A stretch of DNA of 14,607 nucleotides. Origin: CBETVX01 sp965539935 (GTDB lineage: Bacteria > Bacillota > Clostridia > Peptostreptococcales > Caminicellaceae). A model generated the notes under the pieces. The model searched no databases and was not told where the DNA came from. It saw only the letters and a program-made list of their open reading frames with translations. The stretch lies in assembly GCA_965539935.1 (NCBI GenBank), contig CBETVX010000063.1:1-14607 (forward strand). The letters are read 5' to 3'. A program made the translations under genes and the position numbers. This document shows positions 6,153-13,468 of this stretch, piece by piece. Position 1 is the stretch's first letter. Every line of letters starts with the position of its first letter.

Positions 6153-7469
6153 ATGGGGAAACCTATTGTTGCAATAGTTGGAAGACCAAACGTAGGTAAA
6201 TCAACTTTCTTTAATAAAATTGCTGGAAAAAGAATATCTATAGTTGAAGATAAGCCTGGAGTTACTAGAGATAGGATTTATACCGATGTGGAATGGCTTG
6301 ATAACAAATTTACTTTAATCGATACAGGAGGAATAGAACCTTCTTCAGATGATATAATAATATCTCAAATGAGATCACAGGCAGAAATAGCTATAGATAC
6401 AGCTCATGTAATATTATTTATGGTTGATGGAAGAGAAGGAATTACAAGTGCAGATGAAGAAATAGCCAATATGCTTAGAAAAACAAATAAACCTATTGTA
6501 TTTGTAGTAAATAAAGTAGATACCAATAGGCTTCCAGATACTTTCTATGATTTTTATACCTTAGGATTAGGTGAACCTATTCCAATATCATCTGTTAATG
6601 GATTAAATCTTGGGGATTTACTTGATATTATAGTTGAAAAGTTTCCAGAAAAATATGATTCAGAATATGAGGATGATGTAATAAAAGTAGCAGTTATAGG
6701 TAAACCAAATGCCGGAAAATCATCCCTTATCAATTCAATGCTAGGAGAAAATAGAGTTATAGTTAGTGATATTGCTGGTACCACTAGGGATGCCATAGAT
6801 ACACCCTTTGAATATAATGATAACAAATATGTTTTTATTGATACGGCTGGAATAAGAAGAAAAAGTAGAGTTAATGAAAATATAGAAAAATATAGTATTA
6901 TAAGAGCTTTGACTGCAATAGAAAGAAGTGATGTTTGTTTAATAGTAATTGATGCAACGGAAGGAGTAACTGAACAAGATAAAAAAATAGCAGGCTATGC
7001 CCACGAAGCTGGCAAAGCTTCAATTATACTAATTAACAAATGGGATTTAATTGAAAAGGATAATAGAACATTTAACGAATTTAAAAAGGAAGTCAGAAAT
7101 GGTTTATCATTTATGACCTATGCACCTATTCTATTTATTTCTGCTAAAACTGGACAAAGAGTTTCACAGATATTAGACCGAGTAAATTATGTATCTAACC
7201 AACATTCAATGAGAGTTTCTACTGGTGCCCTTAACGACTTAATAAATGAAGCTATTTTATTAAACCAACCGCCATCTGATAAAGGCAAACGATTAAAAAT
7301 ATACTATGTTACACAAGTAAAGGTTAAACCGCCAAAATTTGTTGTGTTTGTTAATGATAAGGAACTAGCACATTTTTCATACATTAGATATTTAGAAAAT
7401 CAGATTAGACAAAATTATTTGTTTGAAGGAACACCTATTATTATTGAATGCAAAGAAAAAAATAGATAA
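6153..7469 (+). CDS. der: Ribosome biogenesis GTPase Der (EngA)
   Basis: Essential tandem-GTPase acting in maturation of the 50S ribosomal subunit. Both G domains are complete. In the first, GRPNVGKST is at 10-18, DTGG at 57-60 and NKVD at 120-123. In the second, GKPNAGKSS is at 183-191, DTAGIRRKS at 230-238 and NKWD at 295-298. A KH-like RNA-binding domain closes the protein (about 350-438, with NQPPSDKGKRLKIYYVTQ and KPPKFVVFVND). The 438 residues match the family length. GGAGG at 6141-6145 supports the ATG. It lies 17 bases after the DUF512 gene and 41 bases before gpsA. The plsY gene often found next in clostridial genomes is absent here. Confidence 0.98.
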   Translation: MGKPIVAIVGRPNVGKSTFFNKIAGKRISIVEDKPGVTRDRIYTDVEWLDNKFTLIDTGGIEPSSDDIIISQMRSQAEIAIDTAHVILFMVDGREGITSADEEIANMLRKTNKPIVFVVNKVDTNRLPDTFYDFYTLGLGEPIPISSVNGLNLGDLLDIIVEKFPEKYDSEYEDDVIKVAVIGKPNAGKSSLINSMLGENRVIVSDIAGTTRDAIDTPFEYNDNKYVFIDTAGIRRKSRVNENIEKYSIIRALTAIERSDVCLIVIDATEGVTEQDKKIAGYAHEAGKASIILINKWDLIEKDNRTFNEFKKEVRNGLSFMTYAPILFISAKTGQRVSQILDRVNYVSNQHSMRVSTGALNDLINEAILLNQPPSDKGKRLKIYYVTQVKVKPPKFVVFVNDKELAHFSYIRYLENQIRQNYLFEGTPIIIECKEKNR

Positions 7470-7510
7470 AAATGAAAATTTGAAAAATCTTGAAAGTAGG
7501 TGGATATTTC

Positions 7511-8539
7511 ATGGAAAAGAAGATTACCATTTTAGGTTCTGGTAGCTGGGGTACAGCTTTATCTGTATTACTTGCTAATAAAGGATATTCAATAAACCTA
7601 TGGGCAAGAAAGAAAGAACATGCTGAAAATTTAAAGAAAAATCGAGTTAACTCAAAATATTTGCCAAATGTGGAATTACCTAAAAATATAAATATTCATT
7701 GGGATATATTAGAAAGCATTAGAGATTCAGAAATAATAGTTATAGCAGTGGCCTCACAGGGAGTTAGAGAAACCTTAGAAAAGATAAAAGAACATGTAGA
7801 TGAAAATGTTATTTTTGTAAATGTTTCAAAGGGTTTAGAAAAAAATACTTTATTAAGGATTTCTGAAATAGTACATAGCTACTTTCCTAATAATATTTAT
7901 GTTATGCTTTCTGGACCTTCTCATGCAGAAGAAGTTTCAAAAAATATTCCTACTACTATTGTAGCGGCATCTAAAGATAGAAATGGGGCAGAATTAATTC
8001 AAGATATTTTTACTACTCCTAATTTAAGGGTCTATACAAATCCTGATGTTATTGGAGTTGAAATAGGGGGAGCATTAAAAAATGTTATTGCGTTAGGTGC
8101 AGGTATTTGTGATGGTCTTGGATTTGGGGATAATGCAAAGGCTGCACTTATGACAAGAGGAATTAGAGAAATAGCTAGACTAGGGAATTCCATTGGAGCA
8201 TATGTTTCTACATTTGCAGGATTAACTGGTATAGGTGATCTTATTGTTACATGTACTAGTATGCATAGTAGAAATAGACGTTGTGGTATATTATTAGGTC
8301 AAGGTAAGTCGCTAGATGAGGCGGTACAATCAATAGGAATGGTAGTAGAAGGTGTAAGTACTACTAAAGCAGCATATGAATTGTCATTAAAATATGGGGT
8401 TGAAATGCCTATTACTACAGAAATGTATAAAATACTATATGAAAATCATGATGCCAGACAATCTGTGTATAATCTAATGCAAAGAAGTAAGACCCACGAA
8501 ATCGAAGAAGTAATGTTAGAAAATATTGAAGGATGGTAA
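7511..8539 (+). CDS. gpsA: NAD(P)+-dependent glycerol-3-phosphate dehydrogenase
   Basis: Cytoplasmic enzyme that reduces dihydroxyacetone phosphate to sn-glycerol 3-phosphate, the backbone for phospholipid synthesis. The N-terminal dinucleotide-binding motif ILGSGSWGTA is at about 7-16. Other family landmarks are NVSKGLE (104-110, active-site Lys), LSGPSHAEEV, the second catalytic region EIGGALKNVIALGAGI with Lys190, GFGDNAKAALMTRGI, and GLTGIGDLIVTCTS. The start is placed at ATG 7511 because AGGTGG at 7498-7503 is 7 bases upstream; an in-frame TTG at 7490 would add seven unconserved residues and place the binding site inside the gene. The resulting 342 residues are typical. Third gene of the sigma-A operon; a strong terminator follows. 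Confidence 0.97.
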   Translation: MEKKITILGSGSWGTALSVLLANKGYSINLWARKKEHAENLKKNRVNSKYLPNVELPKNINIHWDILESIRDSEIIVIAVASQGVRETLEKIKEHVDENVIFVNVSKGLEKNTLLRISEIVHSYFPNNIYVMLSGPSHAEEVSKNIPTTIVAASKDRNGAELIQDIFTTPNLRVYTNPDVIGVEIGGALKNVIALGAGICDGLGFGDNAKAALMTRGIREIARLGNSIGAYVSTFAGLTGIGDLIVTCTSMHSRNRRCGILLGQGKSLDEAVQSIGMVVEGVSTTKAAYELSLKYGVEMPITTEMYKILYENHDARQSVYNLMQRSKTHEIEEVMLENIEGW

Positions 8540-8552
8540 ATTTTGTACTTCT

Positions 8553-8586
8553 AAAGATATCTATTAAATAGATATCTTTTTTTATT
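8553..8586 (+). terminator. Rho-independent terminator after gpsA
   Basis: A 12-bp perfect stem AAAGATATCTAT/ATAGATATCTTT with a 3-base loop continues into a run of T residues. It closes the DUF512-der-gpsA operon and insulates spoIVA. Confidence 0.88.
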
Positions 8587-8598
8587 ACTTTAGTTTAG

Positions 8599-8626
8599 TC
8601 ATATTTTAAGAATATGTACATATATT
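8599..8626 (+). promoter_or_regulatory. Sigma-E promoter of spoIVA
   Basis: TCATATT at 8599-8605 matches the sigma-E -35 consensus KMATATT at all seven positions. After 13 bases, CATATATT at 8619-8626 matches the -10 consensus CATACAMT at six of eight. In Bacillus spoIVA is transcribed by sigma-E, the product of the first gene in this window. Predicted start is near 8633, giving a leader of about 50 bases. Confidence 0.72.
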
Positions 8627-8682
8627 TATAGTGTTAATAATTGTGAGTCTAAGTTCAATTGAATGTGTGAAGGAGGGGAAAT

Positions 8683-10161
8683 ATGGAAGGTCATGATATA
8701 TATAAAGATATATCAGAAAGAACAGATGGAGATATTTATATAGGCGTTATTGGACCAGTTAGAACAGGAAAATCAACATTTATCAAAAGATTTATGGATC
8801 TATTAGTAGTACCTAATATTGATAATGTATATAAAAAAGAAAGAACAAAGGATGAGTTACCTCAAAGTGGTACAGGAAAGACAATAATGACAACAGAACC
8901 CAAATTTGTACCTAATGAAGCTGTTGAAATATCTCTAAAAGAAAATGCTTCATTTAAAGTTAGAATGATAGATTGTGTAGGCTATTTAGTTGAAGGTGCA
9001 TTAGGACATGAGGAAAATGGAAATTCAAGGATGGTTATGACACCATGGTTTGAAAATCCAATTCCCTTTAGTGAAGCAGCAGAATTAGGAACAAAAAAAG
9101 TAATAACCGATCATTCCACAATAGGAATTATGGTTACAACTGACGGTAGTATAACAGATATACCTAGAGAAAATTACGTCTTAGCAGAAGAAAGAGTAGT
9201 TAAAGAGTTAAAAGATATTGATAAACCCTTTGTTATTATATTAAATTCTACTAATCCAGAATCTGAAACTGCACAAAATCTTAAAGAAAAATTAAAGGAT
9301 AAATATGATGTGCCTGTTATTGCTCTTAATTGTGTACGAATGGAAATAGAGGATATTAATAGGGTTTTAGAAGAGATTCTGTTTGAATTTCCAGTGAAAG
9401 AAGTAAGTATAAATTTACCAAAATGGATAGATGGACTTGAAGTAAACCATTGGCTTAAAAATCAAATAATACATACAGTTAGAGACGCTATGGAAGGAAT
9501 AAAAAAGATAAAAGACATTGAAGGTTTATCAGATAAATTTAATGATTTAGAAATAATTACAGGTACAAACATTGATGGAATTAACTTAGGTAAAGGTACA
9601 GCTAATATCAAGATGAATACGAAAGAAGGTCTTTTCTATGATATTTTAGAAGAATATACTGGATATAAGATAGAAGGAGAACATCAATTATTAAGTTTAA
9701 TGAAGGCTTTTTCAAAGGCTAAGAAAGAATATGATCGAGTTGAAGAAGCATTGAACAATGCCAAGACTTTTGGCTATGGAGTTGTTCCACCTGTGTTAGA
9801 AGAGCTGGAGCTAGATGAACCAGAAATTTATAAACAAGGACATAGGTTTGGAGTGAAACTTAGAGCAAATGCGCCTTCACTTCATCTTATTAGAGCTGAT
9901 ATTAAAACTGAAGTATCACCTTTAGTGGGAACAGAGAAACAGAGTGAAGATTTATTGAATTATTTGTTAAATGAATTTGAATCAGATCCAAAACAAATAT
10001 GGGAAACAAATATGTTTGGTAAATCTTTACATGATCTAGTTAAAGAACAACTACAAAGCAAACTATACATGATGCCTGAAAATGTTAGAAATAAGCTTCA
10101 AAGAGCTTTACAAAGGATTGTAAATGAAGGTAGTGGAAACTTGATTTGTATTATTATTTAA
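8683..10161 (+). CDS. spoIVA: Stage IV sporulation protein A (spore coat morphogenetic ATPase)
   Basis: A mother-cell ATPase that polymerises on the outer forespore membrane to form the coat basement layer and is also needed for cortex formation. The length of 492 residues equals that of Bacillus SpoIVA and the sequence is collinear. The Walker A motif GPVRTGKST lies at 24-32 (Lys30). Also seen are DELPQSGTGKTIMTTEPKF, the Walker B-like RMIDCVGY, TPWFENPIPFSEAAELGT and HSTIGIMVTTDGSI. The C-terminal region is conserved too (DEPEIYKQGHRFGVKLRA, GTEKQSEDLL, MPENVRNKLQ), including the hydrophobic tail GSGNLICIII, which corresponds to the part that meets SpoVM and the membrane. GAAGGAGGGG just before the ATG is a strong binding site. 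It forms a single-gene unit: a sigma-E promoter in front, a hairpin at 10231 behind. A spoVM gene was not seen. Confidence 0.97.
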   Translation: MEGHDIYKDISERTDGDIYIGVIGPVRTGKSTFIKRFMDLLVVPNIDNVYKKERTKDELPQSGTGKTIMTTEPKFVPNEAVEISLKENASFKVRMIDCVGYLVEGALGHEENGNSRMVMTPWFENPIPFSEAAELGTKKVITDHSTIGIMVTTDGSITDIPRENYVLAEERVVKELKDIDKPFVIILNSTNPESETAQNLKEKLKDKYDVPVIALNCVRMEIEDINRVLEEILFEFPVKEVSINLPKWIDGLEVNHWLKNQIIHTVRDAMEGIKKIKDIEGLSDKFNDLEIITGTNIDGINLGKGTANIKMNTKEGLFYDILEEYTGYKIEGEHQLLSLMKAFSKAKKEYDRVEEALNNAKTFGYGVVPPVLEELELDEPEIYKQGHRFGVKLRANAPSLHLIRADIKTEVSPLVGTEKQSEDLLNYLLNEFESDPKQIWETNMFGKSLHDLVKEQLQSKLYMMPENVRNKLQRALQRIVNEGSGNLICIII

Positions 10162-10208
10162 GAATCCTAAAACTGACTTATTAAAAATATAATCATAAAT
10201 AAAAGTTT

Positions 10209-10226
10209 AATATAATGTATTATATT
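10209..10226. repeat. Small AT-only palindrome upstream of the spoIVA terminator
   Basis: AATATAA and TTATATT form a 7-bp inverted repeat around TGTA, five bases before the larger hairpin at 10231. It contains no GC pair, so on its own it would be a weak RNA hairpin. It may be a chance product of base composition. Confidence 0.3.
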
Positions 10227-10230
10227 TTTA

Positions 10231-10265
10231 AAAATAAATTAGGGGAATTCCCCCTAATTTATTTT
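10231..10265. terminator. Long hairpin terminator after spoIVA
   Basis: A 15-bp perfect inverted repeat with arms running from AAAATAAATTAGGGG to its complement, around loop AATTC. A four-pair G:C block closes the loop, and the A/T-rich outer arms supply A and T tracts on both sides, so it could work in either direction. The T run is short and broken (ATTTATTTT), so efficiency is uncertain. Confidence 0.7.
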
Positions 10266-10281
10266 AAATCATTTTAGGGTC

Positions 10282-10309
10282 TTGATTATTTTATTTTTTT
10301 ATGTATAAT
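10282..10309 (+). promoter_or_regulatory. Sigma-A promoter of the tRNA-Pro gene
   Basis: TTGATT at 10282-10287, a 16-base spacer and a perfect TATAAT at 10304-10309, placed 19 bases before the mature tRNA 5' end. The predicted start is near 10316, leaving a short 5' trailer for RNase P removal. Confidence 0.65.
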
Positions 10310-10328
10310 ATTGTTATGAGAATAATAC

Positions 10329-10405
10329 CTGGGTGTGGCGCAGTTTGGTAGCGCACCAGAATGGGGTTCTGGTGGTCGGAGGTTCAAATCCTCTCACCCA
10401 GACCA
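10329..10405 (+). tRNA. tRNA-Pro (anticodon GGG)
   Basis: A 77-base cloverleaf with encoded CCA. The 7-bp acceptor stem is CTGGGTG/CACCCAG, followed by A73. The D arm is GCGC/GCGC around AGTTTGGTA. The anticodon stem CCAGA/TCTGG encloses loop ATGGGGT, with anticodon GGG at 10363-10365 after T33 and before G37. The variable region is TGGTC, and the T arm GGAGG/CCTCT (one G-T pair) carries loop TTCAAAT. The C1-G72 acceptor pair and G35, G36 are proline identity features. It reads CCC and CCU. It has its own promoter and terminator, so it is a single-gene unit between spoIVA and the next operon. Confidence 0.96.
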
Positions 10406-10407
10406 AT

Positions 10408-10435
10408 AACTATGGCTTAAGTCATAGTTTTTTTT
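10408..10435 (+). terminator. Rho-independent terminator after tRNA-Pro
   Basis: A 9-bp stem AACTATGGC/GTCATAGTT (one G-T pair) with loop TTAA is followed by eight T residues (10428-10435). It begins 3 bases after the tRNA CCA end. Confidence 0.88.
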
Positions 10436-10452
10436 GATGAGTAGGTGATAAA

Positions 10453-10830
10453 GTGTTTACTTTAGATTATTTATTTAAAATATTAATAATACTTTTTATC
10501 GTAGCACAATTTGGATATTTATTCTCTATTATTAAAGAAAAAATGGATCTAGCCAATAATAGAATATCTATTAATAGCAAGTCTGTTACACAAAAAATAT
10601 TAGATGAATTAGATCTTAAATTTTTTAAATTAGGAAATATAAAATTAACTATAGGAGATGAAATAGAAATATCTTTAAAAAATAATAATATTATTAAAGG
10701 AACAGTACTTGGAGCTAAAAAAAAAGAAAATTCATTATGTATAGTTACATTTGAAGATAGAATTTTAGAGTTAAGTGTGTCTAATATAAAAAAACTTAAA
10801 ATATTAAGTAGATACGGGAAAATATTTTAG
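10453..10830 (+). CDS. Hypothetical membrane-anchored protein with small beta-rich domain
   Basis: I do not recognise this 125-residue protein. Residues about 5-27 form one hydrophobic segment (a run of Leu, Ile, Phe), followed by a Lys/Asn-rich linker. A compact domain at about 62-118 alternates strands: KLTIGDEIEISLKNN, IIKGTVLGAKKK, SLCIVTFEDRILELS and NIKKLKIL. The pattern of a strand pair around NNNIIKG with later short strands recalls Sm-like or SH3-like barrels, but this is only a visual impression. The start is GTG, with TAGGTGAT at 10442-10449 upstream. With an N-terminal anchor and a basic next turn, the domain is probably cytoplasmic. It follows the tRNA terminator directly, so its promoter is unclear; its stop codon lies inside a large hairpin at 10819. 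Confidence 0.7.
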   Translation: MFTLDYLFKILIILFIVAQFGYLFSIIKEKMDLANNRISINSKSVTQKILDELDLKFFKLGNIKLTIGDEIEISLKNNNIIKGTVLGAKKKENSLCIVTFEDRILELSVSNIKKLKILSRYGKIF

Positions 10831-10860
10831 ACTGCAAAAATGTAGTCTAAAATATTTTTA
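10819..10860 (+). terminator. Very long AT-rich hairpin terminator overlapping a gene end
   Basis: A 15-bp perfect inverted repeat (10819-10833 with 10844-10858) extends inwards by G-T, C-G and A-T pairs to an AAAA tetraloop, giving 18 bp. The right arm ends in TTTTT. The left arm contains the last three codons and the stop of the preceding gene. Confidence 0.85.
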
Positions 10861-10998
10861 TAGGTAAAAAAATACAATTATAACAATAAGTTACATTTAC
10901 TAATTCATACTTTATTCCTACATAAAAAATGCAAATATAAAAAGGAAATATAAATTTAATGAAGAATTATAGTAATATACATAATAAAAGGTGATATA

Positions 10999-12252
10999 AT
11001 GGCTAGAAAAAAAAGTAAAATAAATATAATAAAACTACTGTTATTCTTATCTATAGTAGCGTTTTTTCTTTATAGATTATACGAAAGTTTTTTTCTAAGC
11101 CCTGAAGCAACTGAAATCGTACAATATGGTGAAATATCAATTGAAAAAACATATCCATGTCTAATTGTAAGAAATGAAAAAGTCATTAATTCCCAGGGAG
11201 AAGGAAATATAAAATATTTTGTTGAAGAAGGGGAAAAGGTTGAAAAAGGATATAAAGTTGCTGAAATCTACATGGATATAGTAAGTGAAGAAGATAAAAT
11301 CAAGATAGAAGAATTAAATGAAAGAATAAATGATATTAAATCAAATAAGGGTGATTTATTTGATTTAGATATTGATAAATTAAATTCTGAGATAGAAAAC
11401 ATATTGAATGAAATTAAATATTATAAAAAAAGGAAAGACTATCAAAATATTGAAGAACTTAAATATCAATTAGTTAACAAAATTGATAAAAAAAGAAGGA
11501 TTGATGGGGATAAGAGCTTTGCTGGATATAACCTAGAAAATCTGCAGGAAGAGAAAGAAATTATTGAACAACGACTTAAAAATTCTGTAATAGAGATCTA
11601 CAGTTCTGAATCAGGCATTGTTAGTTTTGTTATTGACGGTAGTGAAGAAATCTTAAAGCCTGAAAATATTTCAAATTTAACATGGGATAGGATTAATTCC
11701 ATAGAATTCAAACCAACTACCCTTAATTTAGGGCAAGTTATATTTGATCAACCAATTCTAAAGATTATTGATAATATAACTTGGTATGTTGTTGCGGCTA
11801 CAGATTTAGAGGATTCAAAAACTTTTTCAAAAGGTCAAAATATTAAAATAGATTTGTATGATAGTAGGATAGAGGGAAGTGTTATTGACATCATACCCGA
11901 TGATAATCAATCTCTTATTTTAATAAAAACTAATGAATATGGGATAAATTTTCATAAAGAGAGGAAATTAGACCTTAATATAGTAAAGGAACTTTATACT
12001 GGATTAAAAATTCATAGAGATTCAATTATTCAAAATGGAGACGAATTAGGAGTTTATGTATTAGATGTAAACCGAAGAGCTACCTTTAAGCCCATAAAAA
12101 TTAAAGGTTATAATGGAAATGAAGTAATTATTTATGATAGTTATTTTTATAAAGAGACTGATAATGGGACTGAAAGAGTTAGTACAGTCAGATTATATGA
12201 TGAAATTGTAAGAAATGGGAAAAAGTATAAAGAGGGTGAAATTATTTATTAG
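10999..12252 (+). CDS. HlyD-like membrane fusion/adaptor protein of the division operon
   Basis: A 417-residue protein with a basic N-terminus, one membrane segment at about 10-28 and an extracellular remainder. The layout is that of membrane-fusion (HlyD/RND adaptor) proteins. First comes a lipoyl-like half motif, NSQGEGNIKYFVEEGEKVEK (64-83). A charged coiled-coil hairpin follows at about 95-198. The second lipoyl half is SSESGIVSFVIDG (202-214), and beta-barrel regions to the end include LGQVIFDQPILKIID and FSKGQNIKIDLYD. Such genes regularly precede yggS-sepF in clostridia. No ABC or RND transporter gene accompanies it here, so a transport role is only inferred from fold; an envelope or division role is an alternative. 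AAAGGTGAT at 10987-10995 precedes the ATG. I found no convincing promoter in 10861-10998, although operon position demands one there. Confidence 0.8.
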   Translation: MARKKSKINIIKLLLFLSIVAFFLYRLYESFFLSPEATEIVQYGEISIEKTYPCLIVRNEKVINSQGEGNIKYFVEEGEKVEKGYKVAEIYMDIVSEEDKIKIEELNERINDIKSNKGDLFDLDIDKLNSEIENILNEIKYYKKRKDYQNIEELKYQLVNKIDKKRRIDGDKSFAGYNLENLQEEKEIIEQRLKNSVIEIYSSESGIVSFVIDGSEEILKPENISNLTWDRINSIEFKPTTLNLGQVIFDQPILKIIDNITWYVVAATDLEDSKTFSKGQNIKIDLYDSRIEGSVIDIIPDDNQSLILIKTNEYGINFHKERKLDLNIVKELYTGLKIHRDSIIQNGDELGVYVLDVNRRATFKPIKIKGYNGNEVIIYDSYFYKETDNGTERVSTVRLYDEIVRNGKKYKEGEIIY

Positions 12253-12268
12253 TTAGAGGAGGGTAAAA

Positions 12269-12976
12269 ATGTCAATTATATTTAATAACTTACAAAATAT
12301 AAAAAGGAATATTGCAGATGCCTGTGAAAAAGTAGATAGGAATCCAAATGAAATTAAGATAGTTGCAGTTAGTAAAACTGTAGATATAGAAAAGATTAAA
12401 GAAGTAATTAATTACGATATTGATACTTTTGGAGAAAATAAGGTTCAAGAACTGACTAGAAAATACGACGAAATAAATTCTACAAATAATAGTATAAAAT
12501 GGCATATGATTGGACACCTTCAAACTAATAAGGTTAAATATATAATTGATAAAGTGGAACTGATTCACTCATTAGATCGTATTAAGCTTGCTGAGGAGAT
12601 AAATAAAAGAGCTTTAAAGGTGAATAGAGTAATAGATGTCTTAGTTCAAGTCAATATAGGACAAGAAAATTCAAAATATGGTTTACATCCCAATGATGTT
12701 GATGATTTTATAAATAAAATTGAAAATTATAAAAATATTAGAGTTAAGGGATTAATGGCCATGGCACCATACTCTAGTGATCCTGAGGAAGTTAGACCAT
12801 TTTTTAGTAAAATGAAAAATATTTTTGATAAGATCAAAGAAAAAAATATTTATAATGTTGAAATGAAGTATCTATCCATGGGTATGACCAATGATTATAA
12901 AATAGCTATTGAAGAAGGTGCAAATATAGTTAGAATTGGTACTGGAATCTTTGGAAGTCGTAACTATAAACTGTAG
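12269..12976 (+). CDS. yggS: Pyridoxal phosphate homeostasis protein YggS/YlmE
   Basis: A single-domain PLP-binding protein of the YggS/PROSC family, which keeps free pyridoxal 5'-phosphate and amino-acid pools in balance; it has an alanine-racemase-like barrel but no firmly known enzymatic reaction. The PLP lysine is Lys36 in IVAVSKTVD. Other family motifs are FGENKVQE (54-61), WHMIGHLQTNKVK (78-90), LVQVNIGQENSKYG, KGLMAMAP, the phosphate-binding SMGMTNDY (203-210), and VRIGTGIFGSR near the end. At 235 residues it is the normal length. GAGGAGG at 12256-12262 supports the ATG. It is 16 bases after the HlyD-like gene and 22 before sepF, matching the ylmE-sepF order found from Bacillus to streptococci. 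Confidence 0.95.
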   Translation: MSIIFNNLQNIKRNIADACEKVDRNPNEIKIVAVSKTVDIEKIKEVINYDIDTFGENKVQELTRKYDEINSTNNSIKWHMIGHLQTNKVKYIIDKVELIHSLDRIKLAEEINKRALKVNRVIDVLVQVNIGQENSKYGLHPNDVDDFINKIENYKNIRVKGLMAMAPYSSDPEEVRPFFSKMKNIFDKIKEKNIYNVEMKYLSMGMTNDYKIAIEEGANIVRIGTGIFGSRNYKL

Positions 12977-12998
12977 AATTACTTAAGGGGGATTTAAA

Positions 12999-13439
12999 GT
13001 GTCAAATAAGATATTAGACAAAGTAAAATTTTTTATGGGTTTAGATGACTATGACGAAGAAGATATACAAGAGGAATTAGAAGAAGAAAAGTCTACATTT
13101 TCTAGTCATACTACAAATAAAAAACATAAAATTGTTAATATACATACCAATACTCAAATGAAGGTTGTCATATATGAGCCTGTTGATTTTGAAGAGACAC
13201 CTGTAATAGTTGATAATTTAAAAAATAGGAAACCAGTTATTATTAATTTAGAAAATATTGACCAAGAACTTGCAAAAAAAATATTTGACTTTTTAAATGG
13301 AGCTGTATATGCATTAGATGGACAAATCCAAAAGGTATCTAAGGGAATTTTTATATTAGCACCTAATAATATTGATATAGCAGGTAATATAAAAGAAGAA
13401 CTGAAGAACAAAGGTATATTTCCATGGCATAAACAGTAA
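12999..13439 (+). CDS. sepF: Cell division protein SepF
   Basis: Membrane-associated partner of FtsZ that bundles and anchors protofilaments at the septum. Its N-terminal residues 1-14 form an amphipathic helix (KILDKVKFFMGL) of the membrane-binding type, followed by an acidic, flexible linker (17-40). The globular SepF domain spans about 45-135, with VVIYEPVDFEE, KPVIINLENID and the hallmark FLNGAVYALDGQIQKVSKGI (98-117). The family tail FILAPNNIDI follows. Its 146 residues are in the usual range. The start is GTG, with AAGGGGG at 12985-12991 seven bases upstream. It sits between yggS and yggT as in Bacillus and other Gram-positives. All division-critical features appear intact. Confidence 0.95.
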   Translation: MSNKILDKVKFFMGLDDYDEEDIQEELEEEKSTFSSHTTNKKHKIVNIHTNTQMKVVIYEPVDFEETPVIVDNLKNRKPVIINLENIDQELAKKIFDFLNGAVYALDGQIQKVSKGIFILAPNNIDIAGNIKEELKNKGIFPWHKQ

Positions 13440-13468
13440 AATTATAAATTTATGTGGCGGGTGATTAT

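Noticed and set aside
7490..7510. TTG start adding seven residues to gpsA.
   Set aside because: The AGGTGG binding site for ATG 7511 lies inside that extension and the added residues are not part of the dinucleotide fold.
10861..10998. Possible promoters for the HlyD-like gene (CATACTTT at 10906, several TATA-like boxes).
   Set aside because: None has a matching -35 at proper spacing for sigma-A or sigma-E; in such AT-rich DNA the -10 matches are not informative.
13454..13468. GTG start adding five residues to ylmG.
   Set aside because: No binding site precedes it, whereas GGGTG is properly spaced for ATG 13469.
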